Shown here piece after piece: positions 1 through 13,820 of a stretch of DNA of 64,000 bases (its first letter is position 1; every line of letters begins with the position of its first letter). The position numbers and the translations under genes were made by a program. Source of the DNA: Bombus terrestris (lineage: Eukaryota > Arthropoda > Insecta > Hymenoptera > Apidae); contig NW_025963666.1 in assembly GCF_910591885.1 (NCBI RefSeq), positions 41,544 through 105,543 on the forward strand, in the 5' to 3' direction. A model generated the notes under the pieces. That model ran no database searches. It was given only the letters and a program-made list of their open reading frames with translations, and was not told the DNA's origin.

Positions 1-1880
1 TCCCACGTTGTCCCACGATGTCCCACGTTGTCCCACGTTGTCCGACGTTGTCCCACGTTGTCCCACGTTGTCCCACGTTGTCCAACGATGTCCAACGGTG
101 TCCCACGTTGTCCCACGTTGTTCCATGGTTTCCCACGTTGTCCCACGTTGTCCCACGTTGTCCCACGTTGTCCCACGTTGTCCCACGGTGTCCCACGGTG
201 TCCAACTATGTCCAACGGTGTCCCACGTTGTCCCACGTTGTCCCACGATGTCCCACGTTGTCCCACGTTGTCCCACGTTGTCCCACGTTGTCCCACGTTG
301 TCCCACGTTGTCCCACGTGGTCCCACGTTGTCCCACGTTGTCCCACGGTGTCCAACGATGTCCAACGGTGTCCCACGTTGTCCAACGGTGTCCCACGTTG
401 TCCCACGTTGTCCCACGTTGTCCCACGTTGTCCCACGATGTCCCACGTTGTCCCACGTTGTCCCACGTTGTCCCACGTTGTCCCACGTTGTCCCACGGTG
501 TCCAACGATGTCCCACGTTGTCCCACGTTGTCCCACGTTGTCCCACGTTGTCCCACGATGTCCCACGTTGTCCCACGTTGTCCCACGTTGTCCCACGTTG
601 TCCCACGTTGTCCCACGTTGTCCAACGATGTCCAACGGTGTCCCACGTTGTCCCACGTTGTTCCATGGTTTCCCACGTTGTCCCACGTTGTCCCACGTTG
701 TCCCACGGTGTCCAACGATGTCCAACGGTGTCCAACGGTGTCCAACGGTGTCCAACGGTGTCCCACGTTGTCCCACGTTGTCCCACGTTGTCCCACGGTG
801 TCCAACGATGTCCAACGGTGTCCCACGTTGTCCCACGTTGTCCCACGTTGTCCCACGTTGTCCCACGTTGTCCCACGATGTCCCACGTTGTCCCACGTTG
901 TCCCACGTTGTCCCACGTTGTCCCACGTTGTCCCACGTTGTCCCACGTTGTCCCACGTTGTCCCACGTTGTCCCACGTTGTCCCACGTTGTCCCACGTTG
1001 TCCCACGTTGTCCCACGTTGTCCCACGGTGTCCAACGGTGTCCAACGATGTCCCACGTTGTCCCACGTTTTCCCACGTTGTCCCACGTTGTCCCACGGTG
1101 TCCAACGATGTCCAACGATGTCCAACGGTGTCCCACGTTGTCCCACGTTGTTCCATGGTTTCCCACGTTGTCCCACGTTGTCCCACGTTGTCCCACGGTG
1201 TCCAACGATGTCCAACGGTGTCCAACGGTGTCCAACGGTGTCCAACGGTGTCCCACGTTGTCCCACGTTGTCCCACGTTGTCCCACGATGTCCCTCGTTG
1301 TCCCACGTTGTCCCACGTTGTCCCACGTTGTCCCACGTTGTCCCACGTTGTCCCACGTTGTCCCACGGTGTCCCACGTTGTCCCACGTTGTCCCACGTTG
1401 TCCCACGTTGTCCCACGATGTCCCACGTTGTCCCACGTTGTCCCACGTTGTCCCACGTTGTCCCACGTTGTCCCACGTTGTCCCACGTTGTCCCACGTTG
1501 TCCCACGTTGTCCCACGTTGTCCGACGTTGTCCCACGTTGTCCCACGTTGTCCCACGTTGTCCCACGGTGTCCAACGATGTCCAACGATGTCCAACGGTG
1601 TCCCACGTTGTCCCACGTTGTTCCATGGTTTCCCACGTTGTCCCACGTTGTCCCACGTTGTCCCACGGTGTCCAACGATGTCCAACGGTGTCCAACGGTG
1701 TCCAACGGTGTCCAACGGTGTCCCACGTTGTCCCACGTTGTCCCACGATGTCCTACGTTGTCCCACGTTGTCCCACGATGTCCCACGTTGTCCCACGTTG
1801 TCCCACGTTGTCCCACGATGTCCCACGTTGTCCCACGTTGTCCCACGTTGTCCCACGTTGTCCCACGATGTCCCACGTTG

Positions 1881-4850
1881 TCCCACGTTGTCCCACGTTG
1901 TCCCACGTTGTCCCACGGTGTCCAACGATGTCCAACGGTGTCCAACGGTGTCCCACGGTGTCCAACGGTGTCCCACGATGTCCCACGTTGTCCCACGTTG
2001 TCCCACGTTGTCCCACGTTGTCCCACGGTGTCCAACGATGTCCAACGGTGTCCAACGGTGTCCCACGGTGTCCAACGGTGTCCCACGTTGTCCCACGTTG
2101 TCCCACGTTGTCCCACGTTGTCCCACGTTGTCCCACGGTGTCCAACGATGTCCAACGGTGTCCAACGGTGTCCAACGGTGTCCAACGATGTCCAACGATG
2201 TCCAACGATGTCCAACGATGTCCAACGGTGTCCAACGGTGTCCCACGGTGTCCAACGGTGTCCCACGTTGTCCCACGTTGTCCCACGTTGTCCCACGTTG
2301 TCCCACGTTGTCCCACGTTGTCCCACGTTGTCCCACGTTGTCCCACGTTGTCCCACGTTGTCCCACGTTGTCCCACGTTGTCCCACGTTGTCCCACGTTG
2401 TCCCACGTTGTCCCACGTTGTCCCACGTTGTCCCACGTTGTCCCACGGTGTCCAACGATGTCCAACGGTGTCCCACGGTGTCCAACGGTGTCCCACGTTG
2501 TCCCACGTTGTCCCACGTTGTCCCACGTTGTCCCACGTTGTCCCACGATGTCCCACGTTGTCCCACGTTGTCCGACGTTGTCCCACGTTGTCCCACGTTG
2601 TCCCACGTTGTCCCACGGTGTCCAACGATGTCCAACGATGTCCAACGGTGTCCCACGTTGTCCCACGTTGTTCCATGGTTTCCCACGTTGTCCCACGTTG
2701 TCCCACGTTGTCCCACGGTGTCCAACGATGTCCAACGGTGTCCAACGGTGTCCAACGGTGTCCAACGGTGTCCCACGTTGTCCCACGTTGTCCCACGTTG
2801 TCCCACGTTGTCCCACGTTGTCCCACGATGTCCCACGTTGTCCCACGTTGTCCCACGTTGTCCCACGATGTCCCACGTTGTCCCACGTTGTCCCACGTTG
2901 TCCCACGTTGTCCCACGTTGTCCCACGTTGTCCCACGTTGTCCCACGATGTCCCACGTTGTCCCACGTTGTCCCACGTTGTCCCACGATGTCCCACGTTG
3001 TCCCACGTTGTCCCACGTTGTCCCACGTTGTCCCACGATGTCCCACGTTGTCCCACGTTGTCCCACGTTGTCCCACGATGTCCCACGTTGTCCCACGTTG
3101 TCCCACGTTGTCCCACGTTGTCCCACGATGTCCCACGTTGTCCCACGTTGTCCCACGTTGTCCCACGTTGTCCCACGGTGTCCAACGATGTCCAACGGTG
3201 TCCAACGGTGTCCCACGGTGTCCAACGGTGTCCCACGTTGTCCCACGTTGTCCCACGTTGTCCCACGTTGTCCCACGTTGTCCCACGATGTCCCACGTTG
3301 TCCCACATTGTCCGACGTTGTCCCACGTTGTCCCACGTTGTCCCACGTTGTCCCACGGTGTCCAACGATGTCCAACGATGTCCAACGGTGTCCCACGTTG
3401 TCCCACGTTGTTCCATGGTTTCCCACGTTGTCCCACGTTGTCCCACGTTGTCCCACGGTGTCCAACGATGTCCAACGGTGTCCAACGGTGTCCAACGGTG
3501 TCCAACGGTGTCCCACGTTGTCCCACTTTGTCCCACGTTGTCCCACGTTGTCCCACGTTGTCCCACGATGTCCCACGTTGTCCCACGTTGTCCCACGTTG
3601 TCCCACGATGTCCCACGTTGTCCCACGTTGTCCCACGTTGTCCCACGTTGTCCCACGATGTCCCACGTTGTCCCACGTTGTCCCACGTTGTCCCACGTTG
3701 TCCCACGGTGTCCAACGATGTCCAACGGTGTCCAACGGTGTCCCACGGTGTCCAACGGTGTCCCACGTTGTCCCACGTTGTCCCACGTTGTCCCACGTTG
3801 TCCCACGTTGTCCCACGATGTCCCACGTTGTCCCACGTTGTCCCACGTTGTCCCACGTTGTCCCACGTTGTCCCACGTTGTCCCACGGTGTCCAACGATG
3901 TCCAACGGTGTCCAACGGTGTCCAACGGTGTCCAACGATGTCCAACGATGTCCAACGATGTCCAACGATGTCCAACGGTGTCCCACGTTGTCCCACGTTG
4001 TCCCACGTTGTCCCACGTTGTCCCACGTTGTCCCACGGTGTCCAACGATGTCCAACGGTGTCCCACGTTGTCCAACGGTGTCCCACGTTGTCCCACGTTG
4101 TCCCACGTTGTCCCACGTTGTCCCACGTTGTCCCACGTTGTCCCACGTTGTCCCACGTTGTCCCACGTTGTCCCACGTTGTCCCACGTTGTCCCACGTTG
4201 TCCCACGTTGTCCCACGTTGTCCCACGGTGTCCAACGATGTCCAACGGTGTCCAACGGTGTCCCACGGTGTCCAACGGTGTCCCACGTTGTCCCACGTTG
4301 TCCCACGTTGTCCCACGTGGTCCCACGTTGTCCCACGTTGTCCAACGATGTCCAACGGTGTCCCACGTTGTCCCACGTTGTTCCATGGTTTCCCACGTTG
4401 TCCCACGTTGTCCCACGTTGTCCCACGTTGTCCCACGTTGTCCCACGGTGTCCCACGGTGTCCAACGATGTCCAACGGTGTCCCACGTTGTCCCACGTTG
4501 TCCCACGTTGTCCCACGTTGTCCCACGTTGTCCCACGTTGTCCCACGTTGTCCCACGGTGTCCAACGATGTCCAACGGTGTCCAACGGTGTCCCACGGTG
4601 TCCCACGTTGTTCCACGTTGTCCCACGTTGTCCCACGATGTCCCACGTTGTCCCACGTTGTCCCACGTTGTCCCACGTTGTCCCAAGTTGTCCCACGTTG
4701 TCCCACGTTGTCCCACGTTGTCCCACGTGGTCCCACGTTGTCCCACGTTGTCCCACGGTGTCCAACGATGTCCAACGGTGTCCCACGTTGTCCAACGGTG
4801 TCCCACGTTGTCCCACGTTGTCCCACGTTGTCCCACGTTGTCCCACGTTG
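1881..4850. repeat. Segmental duplication I, copy 1 (~3 kb)
   Basis: The order of variant units here is repeated at about 8,211-11,000. Matching landmarks: g at 2,571 and 8,901; f at 2,671 and 9,001; four d units at 2,181 and 8,511 (offset 6,330); TCCCACTTTG at 3,521 and 9,841; four d units at 3,931 and 10,251 (offset 6,320); h at 4,311 and 10,561 (offset 6,250); TCCCAAGTTG at 4,681 and 10,831 (offset 6,150). The offset falls in whole multiples of 10 bp, so the copies have diverged by losing or gaining whole units plus point changes. Boundaries are approximate. Confidence 0.8.
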
Positions 4851-5460
4851 TCCCACGTTGTCCCACGTTGTCCCACGTTGTCCCACGTTGTCCCACGGTG
4901 TCCAACGATGTCCAACGGTGTCCAACGGTGTCCAACGGTGTCCAACGATGTCCAACGATGTCCAACGATGTCCAACGATGTCCAACGGTGTCCCACGTTG
5001 TCCCACGTTGTCCCACGTTGTCCCACGTTGTCCCACGTTGTCCCACGTGGTCCCACGTTGTCCCACGTTGTCCCACGGTGTCCAACGATGTCCAACGGTG
5101 TCCCACGTTGTCCAACGGTGTCCCACGTTGTCCCACGTTGTCCCACGTTGTCCCACGTTGTCCCACGTTGTCCCACGTTGTCCCACGGTGTCCAACGGTG
5201 TCCAACGATGTCCCACGTTGTCCCACGTTGTCCCACGTTGTCCCACGATGTCCCACGTTGTCCCACGTTGTCCCACGTTGTCCCACGTTGTCCCACGTTG
5301 TCCCACGTTGTCCCACGTTGTCCCACGTTGTCCCACGTTGTCCCACGTTGTCCCACGTTGTCCCACGTTGTCCCACGGTGTCCAACTATGTCCAACGGTG
5401 TCCAACGGTGTCCAACGGTGTCCCACGTTGTCCCACGTTGTCCCACGTTGTCCCACGTTG

Positions 5461-6000
5461 TCCCACGGTGTCCAACGATGTCCAACGGTGTCCAACGGTG
5501 TCCAACGGTGTCCAACGGTGTCCAACGGTGTCCCACGTTGTCCCACGTTGTCCCACGGTGTCCAACGATGTCCAACGGTGTCCCACGTTGTCCCACGGTG
5601 TCCAACGATGTCCAACGGTGTCCCACGTTGTCCAACGGTGTCCCACGTTGTCCCACGTTGTCCCACGTTGTCCCACGTTGTCCCACGTTGTCCCACGTTG
5701 TCCCACGTTGTCCCACGTTGTCCCACGTTGTCCCACGTTGTCCCACGGTGTCCAACGATGTCCAACGGTGTCCAACGGTGTCCCACGGTGTCCAACGGTG
5801 TCCCACGTTGTCCCACGTTGTCCCACGTTGTCCCACGTTGTCCCACGTTGTCCCACGTTGTCCCACGTTGTCCAACGATGTCCAACGGTGTCCCACGTTG
5901 TCCCACGTTGTTCCATGGTTTCCCACGTTGTCCCACGTTGTCCCACGTTGTCCCACGTTGTCCCACGGTGTCCCACGGTGTCCAACTATGTCCAACGGTG
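5461..6000. repeat. 540-bp module, copy 1
   Basis: Fifty-four units beginning c-d-e-e-e-e-e-a-a-c-d-e-a-c-d-e-a-e and containing f at 5,911 and TCCAACTATG at 5,981. The same order of units follows directly at 6,001-6,540 and recurs at 7,611-8,150. The direct adjacency of copies 1 and 2 with an exact 540-bp offset suggests unequal exchange. Confidence 0.85.
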
Positions 6001-6540
6001 TCCCACGGTGTCCAACTATGTCCAACGGTGTCCAACGGTGTCCAACGGTGTCCAACGGTGTCCAACGGTGTCCCACGTTGTCCCACGTTGTCCCACGGTG
6101 TCCAACGATGTCCCACGGTGTCCCACGTTGTCCCACGGTGTCCAACGATGTCCAACGGTGTCCCACGTTGTCCAACGGTGTCCCACGTTGTCCCACGTTG
6201 TCCCACGTTGTCCCACGTTGTCCCACGTTGTCCCACGTTGTCCCACGTTGTCCCACGTTGTCCCACGTTGTCCCACGTTGTCCCACGGTGTCCAACGATG
6301 TCCAACGGTGTCCAACGGTGTCCCACGGTGTCCAACGGTGTCCCACGTTGTCCCACGTTGTCCCACGTTGTCCCACGTTGTCCCACGTTGTCCCACGTTG
6401 TCCCACGTTGTCCAACGATGTCCAACGGTGTCCCACGTTGTCCCACGTTGTTCCATGGTTTCCCACGTTGTCCCACGTTGTCCCACGTTGTCCCACGTTG
6501 TCCCACGGTGTCCCACGTTGTCCAACTATGTCCAACGGTG
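6001..6540. repeat. 540-bp module, copy 2 (tandem to copy 1)
   Basis: Exact 540-bp offset from copy 1: f at 6,451 pairs with 5,911, and TCCAACTATG at 6,521 with 5,981. The second unit is TCCAACTATG (6,011) where copy 1 has d (5,471), and 6,111 is c where copy 1 has e (5,571). TCCAACTATG occurs again at 6,551. Confidence 0.85.
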
Positions 6541-7610
6541 TCCCACGGTGTCCAACTATGTCCAACGGTGTCCCACGTTGTCCAACGGTGTCCAACGGTG
6601 TCCCACGGTGTCCCACGTTGTTCCACGTTGTCCCACGTTGTCCCACGATGTCCCACGTTGTCCCACGTTGTCCCACGTTGTCCCACGTTGTCCCAAGTTG
6701 TCCCACGTTGTCCCACGTTGTCCCACGTTGTCCCACGTGGTCCCACGTTGTCCCACGTTGTCCCACGGTGTCCAACGATGTCCAACGGTGTCCCACGTTG
6801 TCCAACGGTGTCCCACGTTGTCCCACGTTGTCCCACGTTGTCCCACGTTGTCCCACGTTGTCCCACGTTGTCCCACGTTGTCCCACGTTGTCCCACGTTG
6901 TCCCACGGTGTCCAACGATGTCCAACGGTGTCCAACGGTGTCCAACGGTGTCCAACGATGTCCAACGATGTCCAACGATGTCCAACGATGTCCAACGGTG
7001 TCCCACGTTGTCCCACGTTGTCCCACGTTGTCCCACGTTGTCCCACGTTGTCCCACGTGGTCCCACGTTGTCCCACGCTGTCCCACGGTGTCCAACGATG
7101 TCCAACGGTGTCCCACGTTGTCCAACGGTGTCCCACGTTGTCCCACGTTGTCCCACGTTGTCCCACGTTGTCCCACGTTGTCCCACGTTGTCCCACGTTG
7201 TCCAACGATGTCCAACGGTGTCCCACGTTGTCCCACGTTGTTCCATGGTTTCCCACGTTGTCCCACGTTGTCCCACGTTGTCCCACGTTGTCCCACGTTG
7301 TCCCACGTTGTCCCACGTTGTCCCACGTTGTCCCACGGTGTCCAACGGTGTCCAACGATGTCCCACGTTGTCCCACGTTGTCCCACGTTGTCCCACGATG
7401 TCCCACGTTGTCCCACGTTGTCCCACGTTGTCCCACGTTGTCCCACGTTGTCCCACGTTGTCCCACGTTGTCCCACGTTGTCCCACGTTGTCCCACGTTG
7501 TCCCACGTTGTCCCACGTTGTCCCACGGTGTCCAACTATGTCCAACGGTGTCCAACGGTGTCCAACGGTGTCCCACGTTGTCCCACGTTGTCCCACGTTG
7601 TCCCACGTTG

Positions 7611-8150
7611 TCCCACGGTGTCCAACGATGTCCAACGGTGTCCAACGGTGTCCAACGGTGTCCAACGGTGTCCAACGGTGTCCCACGTTGTCCCACGTTG
7701 TCCCACGGTGTCCAACGATGTCCAACGGTGTCCCACGTTGTCCCACGGTGTCCAACGGTGTCCAACGGTGTCCCACGTTGTCCAACGGTGTCCCACGTTG
7801 TCCCACGTTGTCCCACGTTGTCCCACGTTGTCCCACGTTGTCCCACGTTGTCCCACGTTGTCCCACGTTGTCCCACGTTGTCCCACGTTGTCCCACGGTG
7901 TCCAACGATGTCCAACGGTGTCCAACGGTGTCCCACGGTGTCCAACGGTGTCCCACGTTGTCCCACGTTGTCCCACGTTGTCCCACGTTGTCCCACGTTG
8001 TCCCACGTTGTCCCACGTTGTCCAACGATGTCCAACGGTGTCCCACGTTGTCCCACGTTGTTCCATGGTTTCCCACGTTGTCCCACGTTGTCCCACGTTG
8101 TCCCACGTTGTCCCACGGTGTCCCACGGTGTCCAACTATGTCCAACGGTG
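7611..8150. repeat. 540-bp module, copy 3 (2,150 bp from copy 1)
   Basis: Landmarks c at 7,611, f at 8,061 and TCCAACTATG at 8,131 lie 2,150 bp from those of copy 1. The segment before it also repeats: TTCCACGTTG 4,611/6,621, TCCCAAGTTG 4,681/6,691 and h at 4,721/6,731 and 5,041/7,051 are all offset by 2,010 bp. About 14 units around f at 7,241 were therefore gained between the two duplicated parts. Confidence 0.8.
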
Positions 8151-8210
8151 TCCCACGGTGTCCAACTATGTCCAACGGTGTCCCACGTTGTCCCACGTTG
8201 TCCCACGATG

Positions 8211-11000
8211 TCCCACGTTGTCCCACGTTGTCCCACGTTGTCCCACGGTGTCCAACGATGTCCAACGGTGTCCAACGGTGTCCCACGGTGTCCAACGGTG
8301 TCCCACGATGTCCCACGTTGTCCCACGTTGTCCCACGTTGTCCCACGTTGTCCCACGGTGTCCAACGATGTCCAACGGTGTCCAACGGTGTCCCACGGTG
8401 TCCAACGGTGTCCCACGTTGTCCCACGTTGTCCCACGTTGTCCCACGTTGTCCCACGTTGTCCCACGGTGTCCAACGATGTCCAACGGTGTCCAACGGTG
8501 TCCAACGGTGTCCAACGATGTCCAACGATGTCCAACGATGTCCAACGATGTCCAACGGTGTCCAACGGTGTCCCACGGTGTCCAACGGTGTCCCACGTTG
8601 TCCCACGTTGTCCCACGTTGTCCCACGTTGTCCCACGTTGTCCCACGTTGTCCCACGTTGTCCCACGTTGTCCCACGTTGTCCCACGTTGTCCCACGTTG
8701 TCCCACGTTGTCCCACGTTGTCCCACGTTGTCCCACGTTGTCCCACGTTGTCCCACGTTGTCCCACGTTGTCCCACGGTGTCCAACGATGTCCAACGGTG
8801 TCCCACGGTGTCCAACGGTGTCCCACGTTGTCCCACGTTGTCCCACGTTGTCCCACGTTGTCCCACGTTGTCCCACGATGTCCCACGTTGTCCCACGTTG
8901 TCCGACGTTGTCCCACGTTGTCCCACGTTGTCCCACGTTGTCCCACGGTGTCCAACGATGTCCAACGATGTCCAACGGTGTCCCACGTTGTCCCACGTTG
9001 TTCCATGGTTTCCCACGTTGTCCCACGTTGTCCCACGTTGTCCCACGGTGTCCAACGATGTCCAACGGTGTCCAACGGTGTCCAACGGTGTCCAACGGTG
9101 TCCCACGTTGTCCCACGTTGTCCCACGTTGTCCCACGTTGTCCCACGTTGTCCCACGATGTCCCACGTTGTCCCACGTTGTCCCACGTTGTCCCACGATG
9201 TCCCACGTTGTTCCACGTTGTCCCACGTTGTCCCACGTTGTCCCACGTTGTCCCACGTTGTCCCACGATGTCCCACGTTGTCCCACGTTGTCCCACGTTG
9301 TCCCACGATGTCCCACGTTGTCCCACGTTGTCCCACGTTGTCCCACGTTGTCCCACGATGTCCCACGTTGTCCCACGTTGTCCCACGTTGTCCCACGATG
9401 TCCCACGTTGTCCCACGTTGTCCCACGTTGTCCCACGTTGTCCCACGATGTCCCACGTTGTCCCACGTTGTCCCACGTTGTCCCACGTTGTCCCACGGTG
9501 TCCAACGATGTCCAACGGTGTCCAACGGTGTCCCACGGTGTCCAACGGTGTCCCACGTTGTCCCACGTTGTCCCACGTTGTCCCACGTTGTCCCACGTTG
9601 TCCCACGATGTCCCACGTTGTCCCACGTTGTCCGACGTTGTCCCACGTTGTCCCACGTTGTCCCACGTTGTCCCACGGTGTCCAACGATGTCCAACGATG
9701 TCCAACGGTGTCCCACGTTGTCCCACGTTGTTCCATGGTTTCCCACGTTGTCCCACGTTGTCCCACGTTGTCCCACGGTGTCCAACGATGTCCAACGGTG
9801 TCCAACGGTGTCCAACGGTGTCCAACGGTGTCCCACGTTGTCCCACTTTGTCCCACGTTGTCCCACGTTGTCCCACGTTGTCCCACGATGTCCCACGTTG
9901 TCCCACGTTGTCCCACGTTGTCCCACGATGTCCCACGTTGTCCCACGTTGTCCCACGTTGTCCCACGTTGTCCCACGATGTCCCACGTTGTCCCACGTTG
10001 TCCCACGTTGTCCCACGTTGTCCCACGGTGTCCAACGATGTCCAACGGTGTCCAACGGTGTCCCACGGTGTCCAACGGTGTCCCACGTTGTCCCACGTTG
10101 TCCCACGTTGTCCCACGTTGTCCCACGTTGTCCCACGATGTCCCACGTTGTCCCACGTTGTCCCACGTTGTCCCACGTTGTCCCACGTTGTCCCACGTTG
10201 TCCCACGGTGTCCAACGATGTCCAACGGTGTCCAACGGTGTCCAACGGTGTCCAACGATGTCCAACGATGTCCAACGATGTCCAACGATGTCCAACGGTG
10301 TCCCACGTTGTCCCACGTTGTCCCACGTTGTCCCACGTTGTCCCACGTTGTCCCACGGTGTCCAACGATGTCCAACGGTGTCCCACGTTGTCCAACGGTG
10401 TCCCACGTTGTCCCACGTTGTCCCACGTTGTCCCACGTTGTCCCACGTTGTCCCACGTTGTCCCACGTTGTCCCACGGTGTCCAACGATGTCCAACGGTG
10501 TCCAACGGTGTCCCACGGTGTCCAACGGTGTCCCACGTTGTCCCACGTTGTCCCACGTTGTCCCACGTGGTCCCACGTTGTCCCACGTTGTCCAACGATG
10601 TCCAACGGTGTCCCACGTTGTCCCACGTTGTTCCATGGTTTCCCACGTTGTCCCACGTTGTCCCACGTTGTCCCACGTTGTCCCACGTTGTCCCACGGTG
10701 TCCCACGGTGTCCAACGATGTCCAACGGTGTCCCCCGTTGTCCCACGTTGTCCCACGTTGTTCCACGTTGTCCCACGTTGTCCCACGATGTCCCACGTTG
10801 TCCCACGTTGTCCCACGTTGTCCCACGTTGTCCCAAGTTGTCCCACGTTGTCCCACGTTGTCCCACGTTGTCCCACGTGGTCCCACGTTGTCCCACGTTG
10901 TCCCACGGTGTCCAACGATGTCCAACGGTGTCCCACGTTGTCCAACGGTGTCCCACGTTGTCCCACGTTGTCCCACGTTGTCCCACGTTGTCCCACGTTG
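8211..11000. repeat. Segmental duplication I, copy 2 (~2.8 kb)
   Basis: Partner of the segment at about 1,881-4,850. This copy is shorter by about 18 units. Single-base differences include TCCCACGTTG at 9,621 where copy 1 has TCCCACATTG at 3,301, and TCCCCCGTTG at 10,731. TTCCACGTTG at 10,761 pairs with the same variant at 4,611. The right part (10,321 onward) is itself copied again at 13,081. Confidence 0.78.
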
Positions 11001-11060
11001 TCCCACGTTGTCCCACGTTGTCCAACGATGTCCAACGGTGTCCCACGTTGTCCCACGTTG
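10321..11060. repeat. Segmental duplication II, copy 1
   Basis: Unit order is repeated at 13,081-13,820 with a constant 2,760-bp offset: h at 10,561/13,321 and 10,871/13,631, TTCCACGTTG at 10,761/13,521, TCCCAAGTTG at 10,831/13,591. It ends at TTCCACGGTT (11,061/13,821), a rare CpG-bearing form of unit f. Similarity continues more loosely to about 11,240/14,020. Confidence 0.82.
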
Positions 11061-13080
11061 TTCCACGGTTTCCCACGTTGTCCCACGTTGTCCCACGTTG
11101 TCCCACGGTGTCCAACGATGTCCAACGGTGTCCCACGTTGTCCCACGTTGTCCCACGTTGTCCCACGTTGTCCCACGTTGTCCCACGTTGTCCCACGTTG
11201 TCCCACGTTGTCCCACGTTGTCCCACGGTGTCCAACGGTGTCCAACGATGTCCCACGTTGTCCCACGTTGTCCCACGTTGTCCCACGATGTCCCACGTTG
11301 TCCCACGTTGTCCCACGTTGTCCCACGTTGTCCCACGTTGTCCCACGTTGTCCCACGTTGTCCCACGTTGTCCCACGTTGTCCCACGTTGTCCCACGTTG
11401 TCCCACGTTGTCCCACGGTGTCCAACGATGTCCAACGGTGTCCAACGGTGTCCAACGGTGTCCCACGTTGTCCCACGTTGTCCCACGTTGTCCCACGTTG
11501 TCCCACGGTGTCCAACGATGTCCAACGGTGTCCCACGTTGTCCCACGTTGTCCCACGTTGTCCCACGATGTCCCACGTTGTCCCACGTTGTCCCACGTTA
11601 TCCCACGTTGTCCCACGTTGTCCCACGGTGTCCAACGATGTCCAACGGTGTCCAACGGTGTCCAACGGTGTCCAACGGTGTCCCAAGTTGTCCCACGTTG
11701 TCCCACGTTGTCCCACGGTGTCCAACGATGTCCAACGGTGTCCCACGTTGTCCAACGGTGTCCCACGTTGTCCCACGTTGTCCCACGTTGTCCCACGTTG
11801 TCCCACGTTGTCCCACGTTGTCCCACGTTGTCCCACGTTGTCCCACGTTGTCCCACGTTGTCCCACGGTGTCCAACGATGTCCAACGGTGTCCAACGGTG
11901 TCCCACGGTGTCCAACGGTGTCCCACGGTGTCCAACTATGTCCAACGGTGTCCCACGTTGTCCCACGTTGTCCCACGTTGTCCCACGTTGTCCCACGTTG
12001 TCCCACGTGGTCCCACGTTGTCCCACGTTGTCCCACGGTGTCCAACGATGTCCAACGGTGTCCCACGTTGTCCAACGGTGTCCCACGTTGTCCCACGTTG
12101 TCCCACGTTGTCCCACGTTGTCCCACGATGTCCCACGTTGTCCCACGTTGTCCCACGTTGTCCCACGTTGTCCCACGTTGTCCCACGGTGTCCAACGATG
12201 TCCCACGTTGTCCCACGTTGTCCCACGGTGTCCAACGATGTCCAACGGTGTCCCACGTTGTCCAACGGTGTCCCACGTTATCCCACGTTGTCCCACGTTG
12301 TCCCACGTTGTCCCACGATGTCCCACGTTGTCCCACGTTGTCCCACGTTGTCCCACGTTGTCCCACGTTGTCCCACGGTGTCCAACGATGTCCCACGTTG
12401 TCCCACGTTGTCCCACGTTGTCCCACGTTGTCCCACGATGTCCCACGTTGTCCCACGTTGTCCCACGTTGTCCCACGTTGTCCCACGTTGTCCCACGTTG
12501 TCCAACGATGTCCAACGGTGTCCCACGTTGTCCCACGTTGTTCCATGGTTTCCCACGTTGTCCCACGTTGTCCCACGTTGTCCCACGGTGTCCAACGATG
12601 TCCAACGGTGTCCAACGGTGTCCAACGGTGTCCAACGGTGTCCCACGTTGTCCCACGTTGTCCCACGTTGTCCCACGGTGTCCAACGATGTCCAACGGTG
12701 TCCCACGTTGTCCCACGTTGTCCCACGTTGTCCCACGTTGTCCCACGTTGTCCCACGATGTCCCACGTTGTCCCACGTTGTCCCACGTTGTCCCACGTTG
12801 TCCCACGTTGTCCCACGTTGTCCCACGTTGTCCCACGTTGTCCCACGTTGTCCCACGTTGTCCCACGTTGTCCCACGTTGTCCCACGTTGTCCCACGTTG
12901 TCCCACGGTGTCCAACGGTGTCCAACGATGTCCCACGTTGTCCCACGTTTTCCCACGATGTCCCACGTTGTCCCACGTTGTCCCACGTTGTCCCACGATG
13001 TCCCACGTTGTCCCACGTTGTCCCACGTTGTCCCACGTTGTCCCACGATGTCCAACGGTGTCCCACGTTGTCCCACGTTG

Positions 13081-13820
13081 TCCCACGTTGTCCCACGTTG
13101 TCCCACGTTGTCCCACGGTGTCCAACGATGTCCAACGGTGTCCCACGTTGTCCAACGGTGTCCCACGTTGTCCCACGTTGTCCCACGTTGTCCCACGTTG
13201 TCCCACGTTGTCCCACGTTGTCCCACGTTGTCCCACGGTGTCCAACGATGTCCAACGGTGTCCAACGGTGTCCCACGGTGTCCAACGGTGTCCCACGTTG
13301 TCCCACGTTGTCCCACGTTGTCCCACGTGGTCCCACGTTGTCCCACGTTGTCCAACGATGTCCAACGGTGTCCCACGTTGTCCCACGTTGTTCCATGGTT
13401 TCCCACGTTGTCCCACGTTGTCCCACGTTGTCCCACGTTGTCCCACGTTGTCCCACGGTGTCCCACGGTGTCCAACGATGTCCAACGGTGTCCCACGTTG
13501 TCCCACGTTGTCCCACGTTGTTCCACGTTGTCCCACGTTGTCCCACGATGTCCCACGTTGTCCCACGTTGTCCCACGTTGTCCCACGTTGTCCCAAGTTG
13601 TCCCACGTTGTCCCACGTTGTCCCACGTTGTCCCACGTGGTCCCACGTTGTCCCACGTTGTCCCACGGTGTCCAACGATGTCCAACGGTGTCCCACGTTG
13701 TCCAACGGTGTCCCACGTTGTCCCACGTTGTCCCACGTTGTCCCACGTTGTCCCACGTTGTCCCACGTTGTCCCACGTTGTCCAACGATGTCCAACGGTG
13801 TCCCACGTTGTCCCACGTTG
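13081..13820. repeat. Segmental duplication II, copy 2
   Basis: Partner of 10,321-11,060 at an offset of 2,760 bp. It has the majority unit at 13,491 where copy 1 has the private variant TCCCCCGTTG (10,731), so that change arose after the duplication or was lost here by conversion. Confidence 0.82.
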